A stretch of DNA of 49,925 nt from Candidatus Gastranaerophilales bacterium (GCA_900768915.1 CAAGEQ010000029.1:1-49925); one strand, 5' to 3'; shown: positions 1 to 8,213, counted from the stretch's first letter. A program made the numbers and translations. Notes: generated by a model not told the origin, from the sequence alone.

Positions 1-107
1 GGTTAGACACTACGTGTCGTCACCCTACCGAAAATTCGCAAATTCGCTATAGGGTTTCGTTTATATTTTCGTGCCTACTGTGTTATTTTCAACAACAGTT
101 ACCTAAC
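1..107. repeat. Stem-rich intergenic element, possibly a dispersed repeat or RNA edge
   Basis: No open reading frame is visible here. Three hairpins lie inside a closing pair: 6-10 with 14-18 (GACAC/GTGTC), 23-27 with 50-54 (CCCTA/TAGGG) and 77-81 with 95-99 (ACTGT/ACAGT, one bulge), all enclosed by 2-6 with 103-107 (GTTAG/CTAAC). The element touches the window edge, so it may be the end of something larger. I do not recognise it as a known RNA family; an intergenic repeat is the simplest reading. Confidence 0.3.
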
Positions 108-143
108 AAATTTTATATAATAAAATTCGACCTTAACGTAATG

Positions 144-262
144 AACCATCATTGTTTTATTCTGCTCGTTGTTGAGGTGTTTGAGTGAATTTACTAGCAT
201 AAAAAAATCTGTAAATTCACGAGTTCCGAAACTCTATGCAGAATAATTACAAATGATGTGTT
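144..262. ncRNA. Candidate multi-branched structured RNA or long imperfect palindrome
   Basis: A long helix closes the element: 144-146 with 260-262, 147-153 with 252-258, 154-155 with 249-250 and 157-165 with 238-246 (the last is 9 bp without mismatch). Inside are a 9-bp hairpin (185-193 with 212-220) and a 5-bp hairpin with a 4-nt loop (221-225 with 230-234). About 25 pairs in one branched fold exceeds what I expect by chance, even in AT-rich DNA. Strand and function are unknown; no known family was recognised. Confidence 0.35.
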
Positions 263-290
263 AATGAAGTTCAGGTCAGGAGTTTCTTTT

Positions 291-320
291 GTTTCGTTTT
301 CTTGTCGGTACAAGAAAATG
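291..320 (-). repeat. Hairpin repeat, copy A (related to copy at the window end)
   Basis: A perfect 9-bp stem (297-305 with 310-318) has loop CGGT. Read on the minus strand it begins CATTTTCTTG and continues past the stem as AACGAAACAAAAGAAA, the same layout as the element at 49879-49925. A T-tract after the stem is lacking, so it is not a standard terminator in either direction. It is probably one member of a dispersed intergenic repeat family. Confidence 0.4.
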
Positions 321-503
321 AAAATAACAGTTAAATAAATTAAATTTATTCAAATAGATACTGAAATTAGTTCAACATTGTATATTTTACGTATTTTTGG
401 TGACAAAATTACTATGAAAAAATTAAATAATAAAAATAATAATATTTATAAGTTTATAAAAAATATGAATCAAACCTACTATAAACCCCATTTATAACTA
501 ACG

Positions 504-531
504 TTGACTTCTTAAAAAATATAATTATAAA
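504..531 (+). promoter_or_regulatory. Candidate sigma70 promoter of the flagellar rod operon
   Basis: A -35 TTGACT (504-509) is separated by 16 nt from a -10 TATAAA (526-531). This places transcription start near 538, about 100 nt upstream of the first rod gene and at the base of the leader stem at 537-577. It is the best promoter match in the 637-nt upstream region. Confidence 0.5.
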
Positions 532-536
532 CAGAG

Positions 537-577
537 TAGGACTCATCTAAACAGATGAAAAAAAGGTAAATGTCCTA
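537..577 (+). promoter_or_regulatory. Leader hairpin pair upstream of the flagellar operon
   Basis: TAGGAC (537-542) pairs with GTCCTA (572-577), and directly inside it TCATCT (543-548) pairs with AGATGA (553-558) around loop AAAC, followed by an A-rich strand. The two helices could stack. The structure starts at the predicted transcript 5' end. It does not match a riboswitch I can name, so leader structure is the only claim. Confidence 0.3.
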
Positions 578-637
578 ATGATGTGAGTAGAAGATCCGAT
601 ATATATAAAAACGGTTTAACTAACGAGAGAGGTAAAA

Positions 638-1336
638 ATGAAAATAAGCACAGGTATCAGGTATTGTGAACCAGGTATAAGATCCTCAATCAGAGCAATG
701 CAAGTTTCAAATGAGTTGCTTGGCATTACCAACGAGAATGTTACTGGATTTGATAAAGTTGGTTATCAAAGAAAACAAGCCGTTGTTTCATCTTTCACAG
801 AATTTTTAGGTGTACACGGTATATCAACAAACGTTGACGAACAAGTCGGACGTATTCAAGTTTCAGAACGACCTCTTGATATTGCAATAGCAACAAAAGG
901 TTATTTTCAAATAAATACTCCTCAAGGTGTTAAGTTAACACGTGACGGTAGATTTAAATTGGATAAAGAGGGTTATTTATTATCATTAGAAGATGGAAAT
1001 GTTCTTTCTGATAGTGGTGTACCTATAAAACTTCCATTTGTTCCAAGTGATTTAAAAAATATTCAAGTTGATAGAAAAGGTAGAGTAAGTGTTTTTAACA
1101 AAGATACTAGAAAACTACAATATGTAGCAACAATGGGTGTTGTTGATTCATCTGGTATGGCAGTAATGAAACCAGATGTAAAACAAGGCTACAATGAATA
1201 TTCAAACGTTTCTTTGCAGAATGAATTTTTAGCAGTAATGCCTACAATTAGAGCATTTGAAGCAAATAGACAAATTTTTATTATGCAAAATACAAATACT
1301 CAAAAGGCGATAAGTCAATTGGGTTCAGCATCATAG
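638..1336 (+). CDS. Flagellar rod protein, FlgF/FlgG family
   Basis: This 232-aa protein belongs to the flagellar hook/basal-body rod family. The N-terminal rod motif appears in divergent form (NENVTGFDKVGYQRK, about residues 32-46). The middle shows the usual motif with GYFQINTPQGVKLTRDG (about 88-104), and the C-terminus has the helical tail EFLAVMPTIRAFEANRQIF. The rod lies in the periplasm and links the MS ring to the hook. A GAGAGGT ribosome site sits about 8 nt before the ATG. It is first in a four-gene operon with a paralogue, flgB and flgC. I cannot decide between FlgF and FlgG; it is slightly shorter than either usually is (about 250-260 aa). Confidence 0.85.
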   Translation: MKISTGIRYCEPGIRSSIRAMQVSNELLGITNENVTGFDKVGYQRKQAVVSSFTEFLGVHGISTNVDEQVGRIQVSERPLDIAIATKGYFQINTPQGVKLTRDGRFKLDKEGYLLSLEDGNVLSDSGVPIKLPFVPSDLKNIQVDRKGRVSVFNKDTRKLQYVATMGVVDSSGMAVMKPDVKQGYNEYSNVSLQNEFLAVMPTIRAFEANRQIFIMQNTNTQKAISQLGSAS

Positions 1337-1349
1337 GAGGGTTCTTATC

Positions 1350-2066
1350 ATGATGTTTAATGCACAGGCTATTGTAAGAAAAAGTATAAACAATGCCACA
1401 ACACAATTTGATAAACTAGGTTATGTAGGTAACGACTTAGCAAACTACAATACTTACGGTTATAAATCTGTAAGATTTGAACAAATGTTAAGAGAAGATG
1501 GCTATATTGCTGGTGCACAAAGAACAGATTGTTCTCAGGGTTCAGTTAGAATTACTGAAAATCCTTATGATGTTGCAATTGAAGGTGCTGGATATATTCC
1601 TGTAACATCAGAAGATGGAGAAGTTCAATATACAAGAGATGGTTCTTTTGTAAAAGGAAAAGATGGTTATCTTTATACCAAAGATGGTTGGTTAGTAGGT
1701 GGTGGTATTAAACTACCTGCAAACAATTATAAGTTTACAATTAATCCAAATGGAGATGTATATACGTATGATGAGGCGGGTTCATTGCCTAAACGTGTTG
1801 GTACAATTCCACTTGTTGGATTTGCTAACCCTGAAAGATTAGAACAGGGTGTAAATAACAAAATGGTAGCAACAGATGATTCTGGTCAACCTGAATTAAT
1901 CTCAAACCACCGTTCATTTAGACAGAATGCAATAGAAACATCAAATGTTAATATCTATGCTTCTGTTAACGAAATGCTTAGATTGAACGCATCAATGATT
2001 GCAAGTATGCGTTTATTGAAAGTAGCTGATGATATGTACAATAAGGGTATAAACATCAGAGAATAA
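1350..2066 (+). CDS. Flagellar rod protein, FlgG/FlgF family (paralogue)
   Basis: This 238-aa protein is a second flagellar rod-type protein. The N-terminal motif is NDLANYNTYGYKS (about residues 27-39), the middle has GAGYIPVTSEDGEVQYTRDG, and the C-terminus has ETSNVNIYASVNEML followed by a helix ending RLLKVADDMYNKGINI. That tail matches the SNVN...R...S.ADEM pattern of FlgG, so distal rod protein is the better guess. It starts 14 nt after the upstream gene with GGAGGG before the ATG. Two adjacent FlgF/FlgG paralogues resemble the FlhO/FlhP pair of other phyla. Confidence 0.85.
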   Translation: MMFNAQAIVRKSINNATTQFDKLGYVGNDLANYNTYGYKSVRFEQMLREDGYIAGAQRTDCSQGSVRITENPYDVAIEGAGYIPVTSEDGEVQYTRDGSFVKGKDGYLYTKDGWLVGGGIKLPANNYKFTINPNGDVYTYDEAGSLPKRVGTIPLVGFANPERLEQGVNNKMVATDDSGQPELISNHRSFRQNAIETSNVNIYASVNEMLRLNASMIASMRLLKVADDMYNKGINIRE

Positions 2067-2087
2067 TAAAACTGGAGGGTTTAACTA

Positions 2088-2438
2088 ATGGGTTTTGCAG
2101 CTTTAGGTTGTGTAGGAAAAACCTCACTAATGATGGATTTAATAGCACAAAGACAGAGAGCACTTGGTTCTAACTTGGCTAACGTGGATACACCGGGTTA
2201 TGTTAGACGTGATATTGATTTCAGTCAATATTTGGGTGGTTCAACTGCAGCACTAGAAACAAAATTAGCACAAAAAATTGGTCCATCGCCAATGTTTGAT
2301 TATGAACAAAATGTTGAAATCAATCCTGCCGATGAATTGACTGAAATGCAAAAGAACTCAATTCTTTACACAATGGCAACAAGAAGAATGTCAAACATAA
2401 TAACACAGATGAAAACAGTAATTAACGTAGGAAAGTAG
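2088..2438 (+). CDS. flgB: Flagellar basal-body rod protein FlgB
   Basis: This 116-aa proximal rod protein carries the rod signature QRQRALGSNLANVDTPGYVR (about residues 22-41). Its C-terminal helix contains TRRMSNIITQMKTVINVGK, typical of FlgB. It lacks the glycine-rich middle of the larger rod proteins, as expected. The length is slightly below the usual 125-140 aa. A GGAGG ribosome site precedes the ATG, and flgC begins 7 nt after its stop. It should form the base of the rod with FlgC and FliE; no fliE follows here. Confidence 0.92.
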   Translation: MGFAALGCVGKTSLMMDLIAQRQRALGSNLANVDTPGYVRRDIDFSQYLGGSTAALETKLAQKIGPSPMFDYEQNVEINPADELTEMQKNSILYTMATRRMSNIITQMKTVINVGK

Positions 2439-2445
2439 GCATATC

Positions 2446-2889
2446 ATGGGTATAATGGAATCAATTGATATAGGAGCAAATGCCCTAAAAGCACATGGTT
2501 TGAGAATGGATATTCATGCAAAGAACATTGCGAATATTGATACCCCAAATTATGTTAGAAAAATTCCTATTTTGAATGCAACAGAAGATCTTTCATTCAG
2601 AGGTGTTCTTACACAGATGAAAAATGATGTGTTTGGAACAGGTACACTTCCATATTTGCAAGGTGGTGTAGTATTCAACGGTGTTGTTGAAGATCCAACA
2701 ATGGGTGAAAGATTATATATGCCAGGTCACCCTGATGCTGATGCGAATGGATATATTCGTGCATCAAACGTAAATGCTATGGTTGATATGGCAGATGCTG
2801 TTATGGCACAAAGGGCTTACGAAGCCAACCTTGCTGTTATCAATATTACAAAAGCAATGGCTTCAAGAGCAACAGAAATTGGAAAATAA
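2446..2889 (+). CDS. flgC: Flagellar basal-body rod protein FlgC
   Basis: This 147-aa proximal rod protein has the N-terminal motif HAKNIANIDTPNYVRK (about residues 24-39) and the FlgC C-terminal signature DMADAVMAQRAYEANLAVIN, ending in a helix that packs in the rod. An ATG three codons in (MESIDIG) is an alternative start; the upstream one keeps the tight 7-nt gap after flgB. It is the last gene of the operon, followed by a strong terminator at 2980. The usual next gene, fliE, is absent. Confidence 0.92.
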   Translation: MGIMESIDIGANALKAHGLRMDIHAKNIANIDTPNYVRKIPILNATEDLSFRGVLTQMKNDVFGTGTLPYLQGGVVFNGVVEDPTMGERLYMPGHPDADANGYIRASNVNAMVDMADAVMAQRAYEANLAVINITKAMASRATEIGK

Positions 2890-2979
2890 TAACTAAACGA
2901 TAGACTCAGAAATATACATTTAACGCACAAGGTGGCGTGTGAGAAAATTATTTTGGAAAAATGAAATCAAACCGTTTTT

Positions 2980-3012
2980 GGTCAAGTACCCCCTACTTGA
3001 CCTTTTTATTTT
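2980..3012 (+). terminator. Rho-independent terminator of the flagellar operon
   Basis: GGTCAAGTA (2980-2988) and TACTTGACC (2994-3002) form a perfect 9-bp stem around loop CCCCC, followed by TTTTTATTTT. It lies 90 nt after flgC. The T-tract is on the plus strand only, so the minus-strand gene ending at 3012 is not obviously served by it. Confidence 0.92.
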
Positions 3013-3338
3013 TATATAATTACATCTATTGCTGATGAATTAATTTTAGTTTTTGTAGTATCTTGAACAAATTTTGATTCAATGTTATTTTTCTTTAATA
3101 ATAGTGAAATAAGAGTGTCTGCGTTTCTATCTTTTCCTACAAGAACAATTTCATTCTTTCTAATTCCAATTCCAACTTGTGATGAATTGATTTTGTTTCT
3201 TATAGCATTTACTGATTTGTTGCCCAAACCTTGTGGTTCAAAATATGGCGATACTGAATCTAAAACCTTTGTTACTGGTATTTTTTTCATTGGAATATAT
3301 GATGATGAAAAATTTGTATTAGAATAATTTGTGTTCAT
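3012..3338 (-). CDS. Hypothetical 108-aa protein
   Basis: I recognise no family. The N-terminal 20 residues are rich in Asn, Ser and Thr (low complexity), and no signal peptide or membrane segment is evident. Residues about 26-108 look like a small alpha/beta fold with alternating hydrophobic segments (GIGIRKNEIVLVGKDRNAD, then a helix). The start is supported by AGGAG seven nt before the ATG. It lies alone between the flagellar terminator and aroB on the opposite strand from the flagellar genes, with a 49-nt gap to aroB. Confidence 0.65.
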   Translation of the reverse strand: MNTNYSNTNFSSSYIPMKKIPVTKVLDSVSPYFEPQGLGNKSVNAIRNKINSSQVGIGIRKNEIVLVGKDRNADTLISLLLKKNNIESKFVQDTTKTKINSSAIDVII

Positions 3339-3387
3339 GGTTATTTCTCCTATTTACTAAGTAAATAACCAAACAAAATATTTTTTG

Positions 3388-4491
3388 CTAATTATGATAT
3401 TTAACATCAAATTTAAGTTTTGAACTATCTTTGACTTTATATTCAACAACTTCGCCACATGTTGTAGGAAGTATAAATGTTATAATATTATTATCTGCTT
3501 TTTTGTCACTATTCATAAGTTGTATTACTTTTTTCTTATTAATAAATAAAAATTTATCAGGTTCATATCCATATATATTCATTAAAGTAAATGCATTATC
3601 ATAGTATTTTTTATCACAGAATCCATTTTGATATGCGAAATTGAAAACATACATCATGCCATATACAACTCCTAAGCCATGTGTATATCGTTTATATTTT
3701 GTTGCTTCTTCTAATGCATGACCAAAAGTGTGACCAAAGTTTAAAACTTTTCGAAGTCCACCTTCTTTTTCATCTTGAATAACCACAGATGATTTTAATT
3801 CAAGACAAATTTTAATGATTTTATGTAAGAATTCATCATCACGTTTTTCATAATCAGAAACGTGATTTTTTAAAATTTCAAAAAGGTTATAAAATTCTTC
3901 TCTAATACAATTTTTTTCTATAAAAGCATATTTTAAAATTTCACCAAAACCTGATTTGTATTGTTTTTCATCTAATGTTTTTAAGAAATTTAGATTGATA
4001 TAAACTGCTTTAGGTTGATAAAAAGCACCGACATAATTTTTGCCACTTGGCATGTCGATTGCAGTTTTACCCCCCACAGAGGAATCTACACATGCTAAAA
4101 GAGTCGTAGGAACTTGAATAAACTCTATCCCTCTCATATATGATGCAGCGGCAAAACCTGCCATATCACCTGCGACGCCACCACCTATTGCGATGATTAT
4201 ATCTTTTCTTGATAGTTTTAATTTAATTGCTTTATTTATAATTTTTTCAAAAGTTTTAATAGTTTTTTTATCTTCGCCATCTTTTAAAATAAATAATTCT
4301 TTTTTATCAAAATTCAATTCTTTGTTATATAATTTATAAACTTTTTCAGATATAACTATTAATCTTTTTTGATTTTGTGTAATATTATCCAATTCTTTTT
4401 TTAAATTAGAAATTTTATCATTATTTATGTATATTGGATAATTTTTTGAATTTGTTTCTGGTATATTAACGATTATTGATGGTTCTTGCAT
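3388..4491 (-). CDS. aroB: 3-dehydroquinate synthase
   Basis: AroB (367 aa) converts DAHP to 3-dehydroquinate, the second step of the shikimate pathway, using NAD and a divalent metal. Diagnostic motifs are IIAIGGGVAGDMAGFAA (nucleotide site), VPTTLLACVDSSVGGKTAID, and the metal-binding LNFGHTFGHALE. The length is typical. Its start overlaps the end of aroK by 19 nt, so the two are translationally coupled in the aroC-aroK-aroB operon. Confidence 0.96.
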   Translation of the reverse strand: MQEPSIIVNIPETNSKNYPIYINNDKISNLKKELDNITQNQKRLIVISEKVYKLYNKELNFDKKELFILKDGEDKKTIKTFEKIINKAIKLKLSRKDIIIAIGGGVAGDMAGFAAASYMRGIEFIQVPTTLLACVDSSVGGKTAIDMPSGKNYVGAFYQPKAVYINLNFLKTLDEKQYKSGFGEILKYAFIEKNCIREEFYNLFEILKNHVSDYEKRDDEFLHKIIKICLELKSSVVIQDEKEGGLRKVLNFGHTFGHALEEATKYKRYTHGLGVVYGMMYVFNFAYQNGFCDKKYYDNAFTLMNIYGYEPDKFLFINKKKVIQLMNSDKKADNNIITFILPTTCGEVVEYKVKDSSKLKFDVKYHN

Positions 4492-4994
4492 GATATTTTC
4501 CTTATAATTTCATCTGTTATTTCATTAAATGATTTGTTTGTTGTATCAATTATAACATTTGCTTTTTTATAATTGATTTCTCTTTGTTTTAAAAGTTCTT
4601 CTAGTTTTTGTTTTGGATTATCACATAATAATAATGGACGATTACTTTGTTTTTTTATACGGTTATATAAAACATCTGTAGTAGCATATAAATAAAAAAC
4701 AATACCTGAATTAAATAGATATTGACGATTTAATTCATTTTCAAGTGCTCCACCACCTAAAGAAATGATTTGATTTCGTTTTTCTGAAAAATGTTTTATT
4801 GTATTTGTTTCGAGTTGTCTAAAATATTTTTCTGATTTTGTTTCAAATATTTTAGAAATCGTTATACCTTCTAGTTTTTCAATTTGTTCATCAATATCAA
4901 TAAATGTAAAATCAGATAACTTGCTTGTAAGTATTTTGCCTACAGAAGTTTTTCCAGCACCCATTAAACCTGTAAGAATAATATTAGGCTTCAT
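4473..4994 (-). CDS. aroK: Shikimate kinase
   Basis: Shikimate kinase (173 aa) phosphorylates shikimate at O3 with ATP. The Walker A loop is GLMGAGKTSVGK near the N-terminus, followed by the DIDEQIE segment, FRQLE with the shikimate-binding Arg, and SLGGGA. The lid region contains KQSNRPLL. The gene overlaps aroC by 11 nt and aroB by 19 nt. It could equally be labelled aroL; the symbol is conventional. Confidence 0.95.
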   Translation of the reverse strand: MKPNIILTGLMGAGKTSVGKILTSKLSDFTFIDIDEQIEKLEGITISKIFETKSEKYFRQLETNTIKHFSEKRNQIISLGGGALENELNRQYLFNSGIVFYLYATTDVLYNRIKKQSNRPLLLCDNPKQKLEELLKQREINYKKANVIIDTTNKSFNEITDEIIRKISCKNHQ

Positions 4995-6150
4995 AATGTG
5001 CCCTTAATTCTTTTAAACTATCACCACCGAATTTATCTAAAAATTCATCAACGAGAACAATCGCTACTCTTGCTTCTGCAACAACAGCACATGCTGGAAC
5101 AGCACAAGTGTCTGAACGTTCAAAATGAGCAGATGCTTCTGAGTTATCTTTTATATCAACTGTTGGTAGTGGTGTTTTCATTGTTGGAATAGGTTTCATA
5201 GAGGCTCTAACAATCAAGGTTTCTCCGTTTGTCATACCACCTTCTATTCCACCAGCATTATTTGTTTTTCTAATAATATTGCCTTGTTCTGTGTAGAATG
5301 CATCATGCATTTCACTACCATATAATTCTGCAGTTTTTTTACCTATACCTATTTCAACAGATTTTATTGCCGGAATACTCATTACAGATTGTGCAAGAAG
5401 TCCGTCTATTGCTCTATCATAATGAACGTAAGAGCCTAAACCTACTGGTAAATTTGTGTATATAACTTCAAATTCACCACCAAGAGTATCACCTTTTGAT
5501 TTCGCATTATCGATTTCCGTTTTCATTTTTTCAGAAGTTTCAATATCAAAACATCTTACTTCAGATTTTTCTGAAAGTTCTTTGATTTGTTCTAAATCTT
5601 GTAATAATTTTTTATTTTCAATATGTCCGATTTTTCGAACAGTTGAAAAACCTTCTATATCAAATTGTTTCAAGATTTGTTTTGCAATGTTACCAACAGC
5701 AACTTCAATTGCCGTTTTTCTAGCACTTGAACGTTCAAGGACATTTCGTAAATCTTTGAAACCATATTTTACAGAACCTGCATAATCAGCATGCCCAGGA
5801 CGTAGTTTTGTAAATGATTTTTCTTCAATAATTTGTTTAATGTTTTCATCAGACAAATCTATTTTGTCTGGAGTCATAATGGTTTGCCAGTTTTCATAAT
5901 CTTTATTGACAACTTCAATACAAACAGGGGCACCTGTCGTGTAGCCGTGTCTTACACCGGATTTTATTTCTACTTTATCAGATTCTATTTTCATTCTGCC
6001 ACCACGTCCATAACCTTGTTGGCGACGGAATAAATCATTATTTATTTCTTCAACACTAATAGGAATGCCCGCAGGTATTCCTTCAATAATTGCATTTAAG
6101 CATTTGCCATGACTTTCGCCAGACGTTAAAAAACGAAACTTCTTATTCAT
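4984..6150 (-). CDS. aroC: Chorismate synthase
   Basis: AroC (388 aa) converts EPSP to chorismate with reduced FMN. The N-terminal signature is TSGESHGKCLNAIIEGIPAG, followed by RRQQGYGRGGRM. RPGHADYAG and GGIEGGMTNGE are also present, and the C-terminal part has the conserved RSDTCAVPA. It is first in the aroC-aroK-aroB operon; aroA and the other steps are not in this window, although DAHP synthase is at 15573. No clear Shine-Dalgarno precedes the ATG, which is unlike most neighbours. Confidence 0.96.
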   Translation of the reverse strand: MNKKFRFLTSGESHGKCLNAIIEGIPAGIPISVEEINNDLFRRQQGYGRGGRMKIESDKVEIKSGVRHGYTTGAPVCIEVVNKDYENWQTIMTPDKIDLSDENIKQIIEEKSFTKLRPGHADYAGSVKYGFKDLRNVLERSSARKTAIEVAVGNIAKQILKQFDIEGFSTVRKIGHIENKKLLQDLEQIKELSEKSEVRCFDIETSEKMKTEIDNAKSKGDTLGGEFEVIYTNLPVGLGSYVHYDRAIDGLLAQSVMSIPAIKSVEIGIGKKTAELYGSEMHDAFYTEQGNIIRKTNNAGGIEGGMTNGETLIVRASMKPIPTMKTPLPTVDIKDNSEASAHFERSDTCAVPACAVVAEARVAIVLVDEFLDKFGGDSLKELRAHYEA

Positions 6151-6196
6151 AAGTTTTATTTTACAATTAATGATTAATAAAATCTAGACTTTAAAA

Positions 6197-6472
6197 TTAG
6201 TATCCTCTTAAATATGGATTATATGCGTTGGTTCTTTGTTGTTGTTGAGGTACTCTATAACCGTAATATCTTGCCTGTTGAGCAGAAAAGATATATTGTT
6301 TAGGCTGTCTTGAATATCTGTTAGCATAAGGGTTTTGTTGATAATATCTTGCATAATTTCTAGCAGAACCAGCATAAACACTACCACTACCATTTAGTGA
6401 GAATGCATAACAATTTGATATTGATAATAATGTTATAATTAGACCTATTAAAATAAAATATATTTTTTTCAT
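6197..6472 (-). CDS. Small secreted Tyr/Gln/Arg-rich protein
   Basis: No family is recognised in this 91-aa protein. It has a textbook signal peptide (two Lys, then about 16 hydrophobic residues, with likely cleavage after CYA near residue 23). The mature part is low complexity, with many Tyr, Gln, Arg and Asn residues (NYARYYQQNPYANRYSRQP) and a QQQQ run, ending in NPYLRGY. An AGAGGG ribosome site precedes the ATG. It is probably exported to the periplasm or surface; the composition suggests a flexible or adhesive peptide, which is inference. It sits alone between aroC and the glutaredoxin gene. Confidence 0.6.
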   Translation of the reverse strand: MKKIYFILIGLIITLLSISNCYAFSLNGSGSVYAGSARNYARYYQQNPYANRYSRQPKQYIFSAQQARYYGYRVPQQQQRTNAYNPYLRGY

Positions 6473-6603
6473 AAATGTATAACCCTCTGATTATTATAAT
6501 AATGATTTTTTTACGAATATCAAACCGTCAAATGATTGAGATATTTTTATTTTTAAATGATTAAACAACTCAACAAATTCTGAAATAGTTAAATTAAAGA
6601 TTA

Positions 6604-6831
6604 TTATAATGTTTTTAGATATTCTAAAATATCATTAGATTCATACATTTCAATATTTTTATCTGTATCAATTATGAATGGAACTTGTCGTTTGCCACCA
6701 ATACGCACTAATGCTTCTTCATTCTCTTTTTCGGAAATATCAATTTTCTCATAAGGGATATTATTTTCATCTAAATATTCAATAACTCTTCTACAATACC
6801 CACAAGTATCTAACATAAATAATCTAATCAT
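6604..6831 (-). CDS. Glutaredoxin-like protein
   Basis: This 75-aa protein has the compact glutaredoxin fold. The redox motif CGYC lies near residues 10-13, RQVPFIID contains the cis-proline, and the C-terminal helix is NDILEYLKTL. It probably reduces disulfides or mixed thiols in the cytoplasm. The short length and CGYC centre resemble bacterial GrxC/NrdH-type proteins; the exact reductant cannot be told from sequence. GGAGA precedes the ATG at good spacing. It appears to be a single-gene unit downstream of the fab cluster terminator. Confidence 0.87.
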   Translation of the reverse strand: MIRLFMLDTCGYCRRVIEYLDENNIPYEKIDISEKENEEALVRIGGKRQVPFIIDTDKNIEMYESNDILEYLKTL

Positions 6832-6911
6832 ATTTATCTCCTATTACTAATAAATATTATGAATAAACAGATAATATAAAAATCCACCAATTAACTATAT
6901 CTATAAGCATT

Positions 6912-6946
6912 AAAAAAGAGGTCATACATTGTATAACCTCTTTTTC
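6912..6946 (-). terminator. Terminator after fabF
   Basis: AGAGGT (6917-6922) pairs with ACCTCT (6936-6941), extended inward by ATAC/GTAT-type pairing. It is flanked by A6 on one side and T5 on the other, so the hairpin can work in both directions. It lies about 25 nt past the fabF stop and ends the minus-strand fatty-acid cluster. Confidence 0.85.
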
Positions 6947-6968
6947 AAAAATTATAATTAACTTAAAG

Positions 6969-8213
6969 TTAAATTTCTTTGAATACTAATGTTGCATTGT
7001 GACCACCAAATCCGAATGAATTTGTTAATGCAGCATGAACATCAGCTTTTTGTGCTTTATGAGGAACATAGTTCAAATCAGCCACTTCTTCATCTTGGTT
7101 ATCAAGGTTAATAGTAGGTGGAACAATATTCTCATTAATTGTCTTGATACAAGCGATACTTTCAATAGCACCAGTTGCACCTAACATGTGACCATGCATA
7201 CTCTTTGTTGAACTAACGTATAAGTTTTTGTTTTCTTCTTTAGAACCAAACATTCTTTCAACTGCTTTTGATTCTGCTTTGTCACCTAAACCAGTACTTG
7301 TACCGTGTGTATTGATGTATTGAATATCTTGTGGTTTCAAGCCAGCATCTTCAAGAGCAAATTCCATAGATTTAGTTGCACCATTACCTTCTGGACAAGG
7401 AGCAACCATATCATAAGCATCAGCAGATTGACCATAACCAACGATTTCTGCATAAATATGAGCACCACGTTTCTTTGCTAATTCATATTCTTCTAATACA
7501 AGAACACCAGCACCTTCAGACATAATAAAACCATCTCTGTCTTTATCATAAGGTCTGCTTGCTTTTTCTGGTTCGTCATTACGTTTTGATAATGTTCTAG
7601 CAACAGTAAATGCACCAATACCTATATCGCAAATAGTTGCTTCGCAACCACCGGCAACCATAACATCAGCATCACCATATTGAATAGTTCTAAATGCATC
7701 ACCTATTGAGTGAGTACCAGTTGCACATGCAGATAAAACTGCTTTGTTTACACCTTTAAAACCATATTTCATTGAAATTCTACCTGATGCCATATCAGCG
7801 ATCATCATAGGAATTGTAAATGGTGAACATTTCGTTGGACCACGTTGAATAATGGCTTTTTCACTTTTTTCAAGAGTTTTAAATCCACCTGCAGCAGAAC
7901 TAACAATTACACCTATTTTATATGGATCGATATCAGCACCTTCTAGGTTAGCATCTTTGATTGCTTCTTCTGCAGCAACAAGACCAAATTGTGTGAATCT
8001 ATCCATTCTTTTACATTCTTTAGGGTCTATATATTCTTCAGGGTTAAAGTCTTTAACTTGTCCTGAAATTTTAACGGTATGACGTTCGTCTAAACCTTCT
8101 GATAAACTGATACCACTTTTGCCAGCAACAATGTTACTCCAAAATTTGTCAACACCAACACCATAAGGTGATACAGCGCCCATACCTGTTATTACAACTC
8201 TTCGTTTTGTCAT
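6969..8213 (-). CDS. fabF: 3-oxoacyl-[ACP] synthase II
   Basis: FabF condenses malonyl-ACP with growing acyl-ACP in type II fatty-acid synthesis. The thiolase fold shows the catalytic triad: Cys in SACATGTHS (about residue 163), His in NTHGTSTGLGD and His in MHGHMLGATGA, plus the C-terminal NSFGFGGHN loop. I start at the ATG of MTKRRVVITGMG because it fits the family N-terminus and has AAAGGT upstream. A GTG nine codons earlier would only add an atypical extension. It follows acpP by about 65 nt and ends the fab cluster at a terminator. Confidence 0.96.
   Translation of the reverse strand: MTKRRVVITGMGAVSPYGVGVDKFWSNIVAGKSGISLSEGLDERHTVKISGQVKDFNPEEYIDPKECKRMDRFTQFGLVAAEEAIKDANLEGADIDPYKIGVIVSSAAGGFKTLEKSEKAIIQRGPTKCSPFTIPMMIADMASGRISMKYGFKGVNKAVLSACATGTHSIGDAFRTIQYGDADVMVAGGCEATICDIGIGAFTVARTLSKRNDEPEKASRPYDKDRDGFIMSEGAGVLVLEEYELAKKRGAHIYAEIVGYGQSADAYDMVAPCPEGNGATKSMEFALEDAGLKPQDIQYINTHGTSTGLGDKAESKAVERMFGSKEENKNLYVSSTKSMHGHMLGATGAIESIACIKTINENIVPPTINLDNQDEEVADLNYVPHKAQKADVHAALTNSFGFGGHNATLVFKEI

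Noticed and set aside
144..262. tRNA or T-box reading of the branched fold, based on the GAGTTCCGAAACTC segment
   Set aside because: The segment resembles a T-arm only superficially; the stem and loop lengths are wrong and no acceptor or anticodon arm can be placed.
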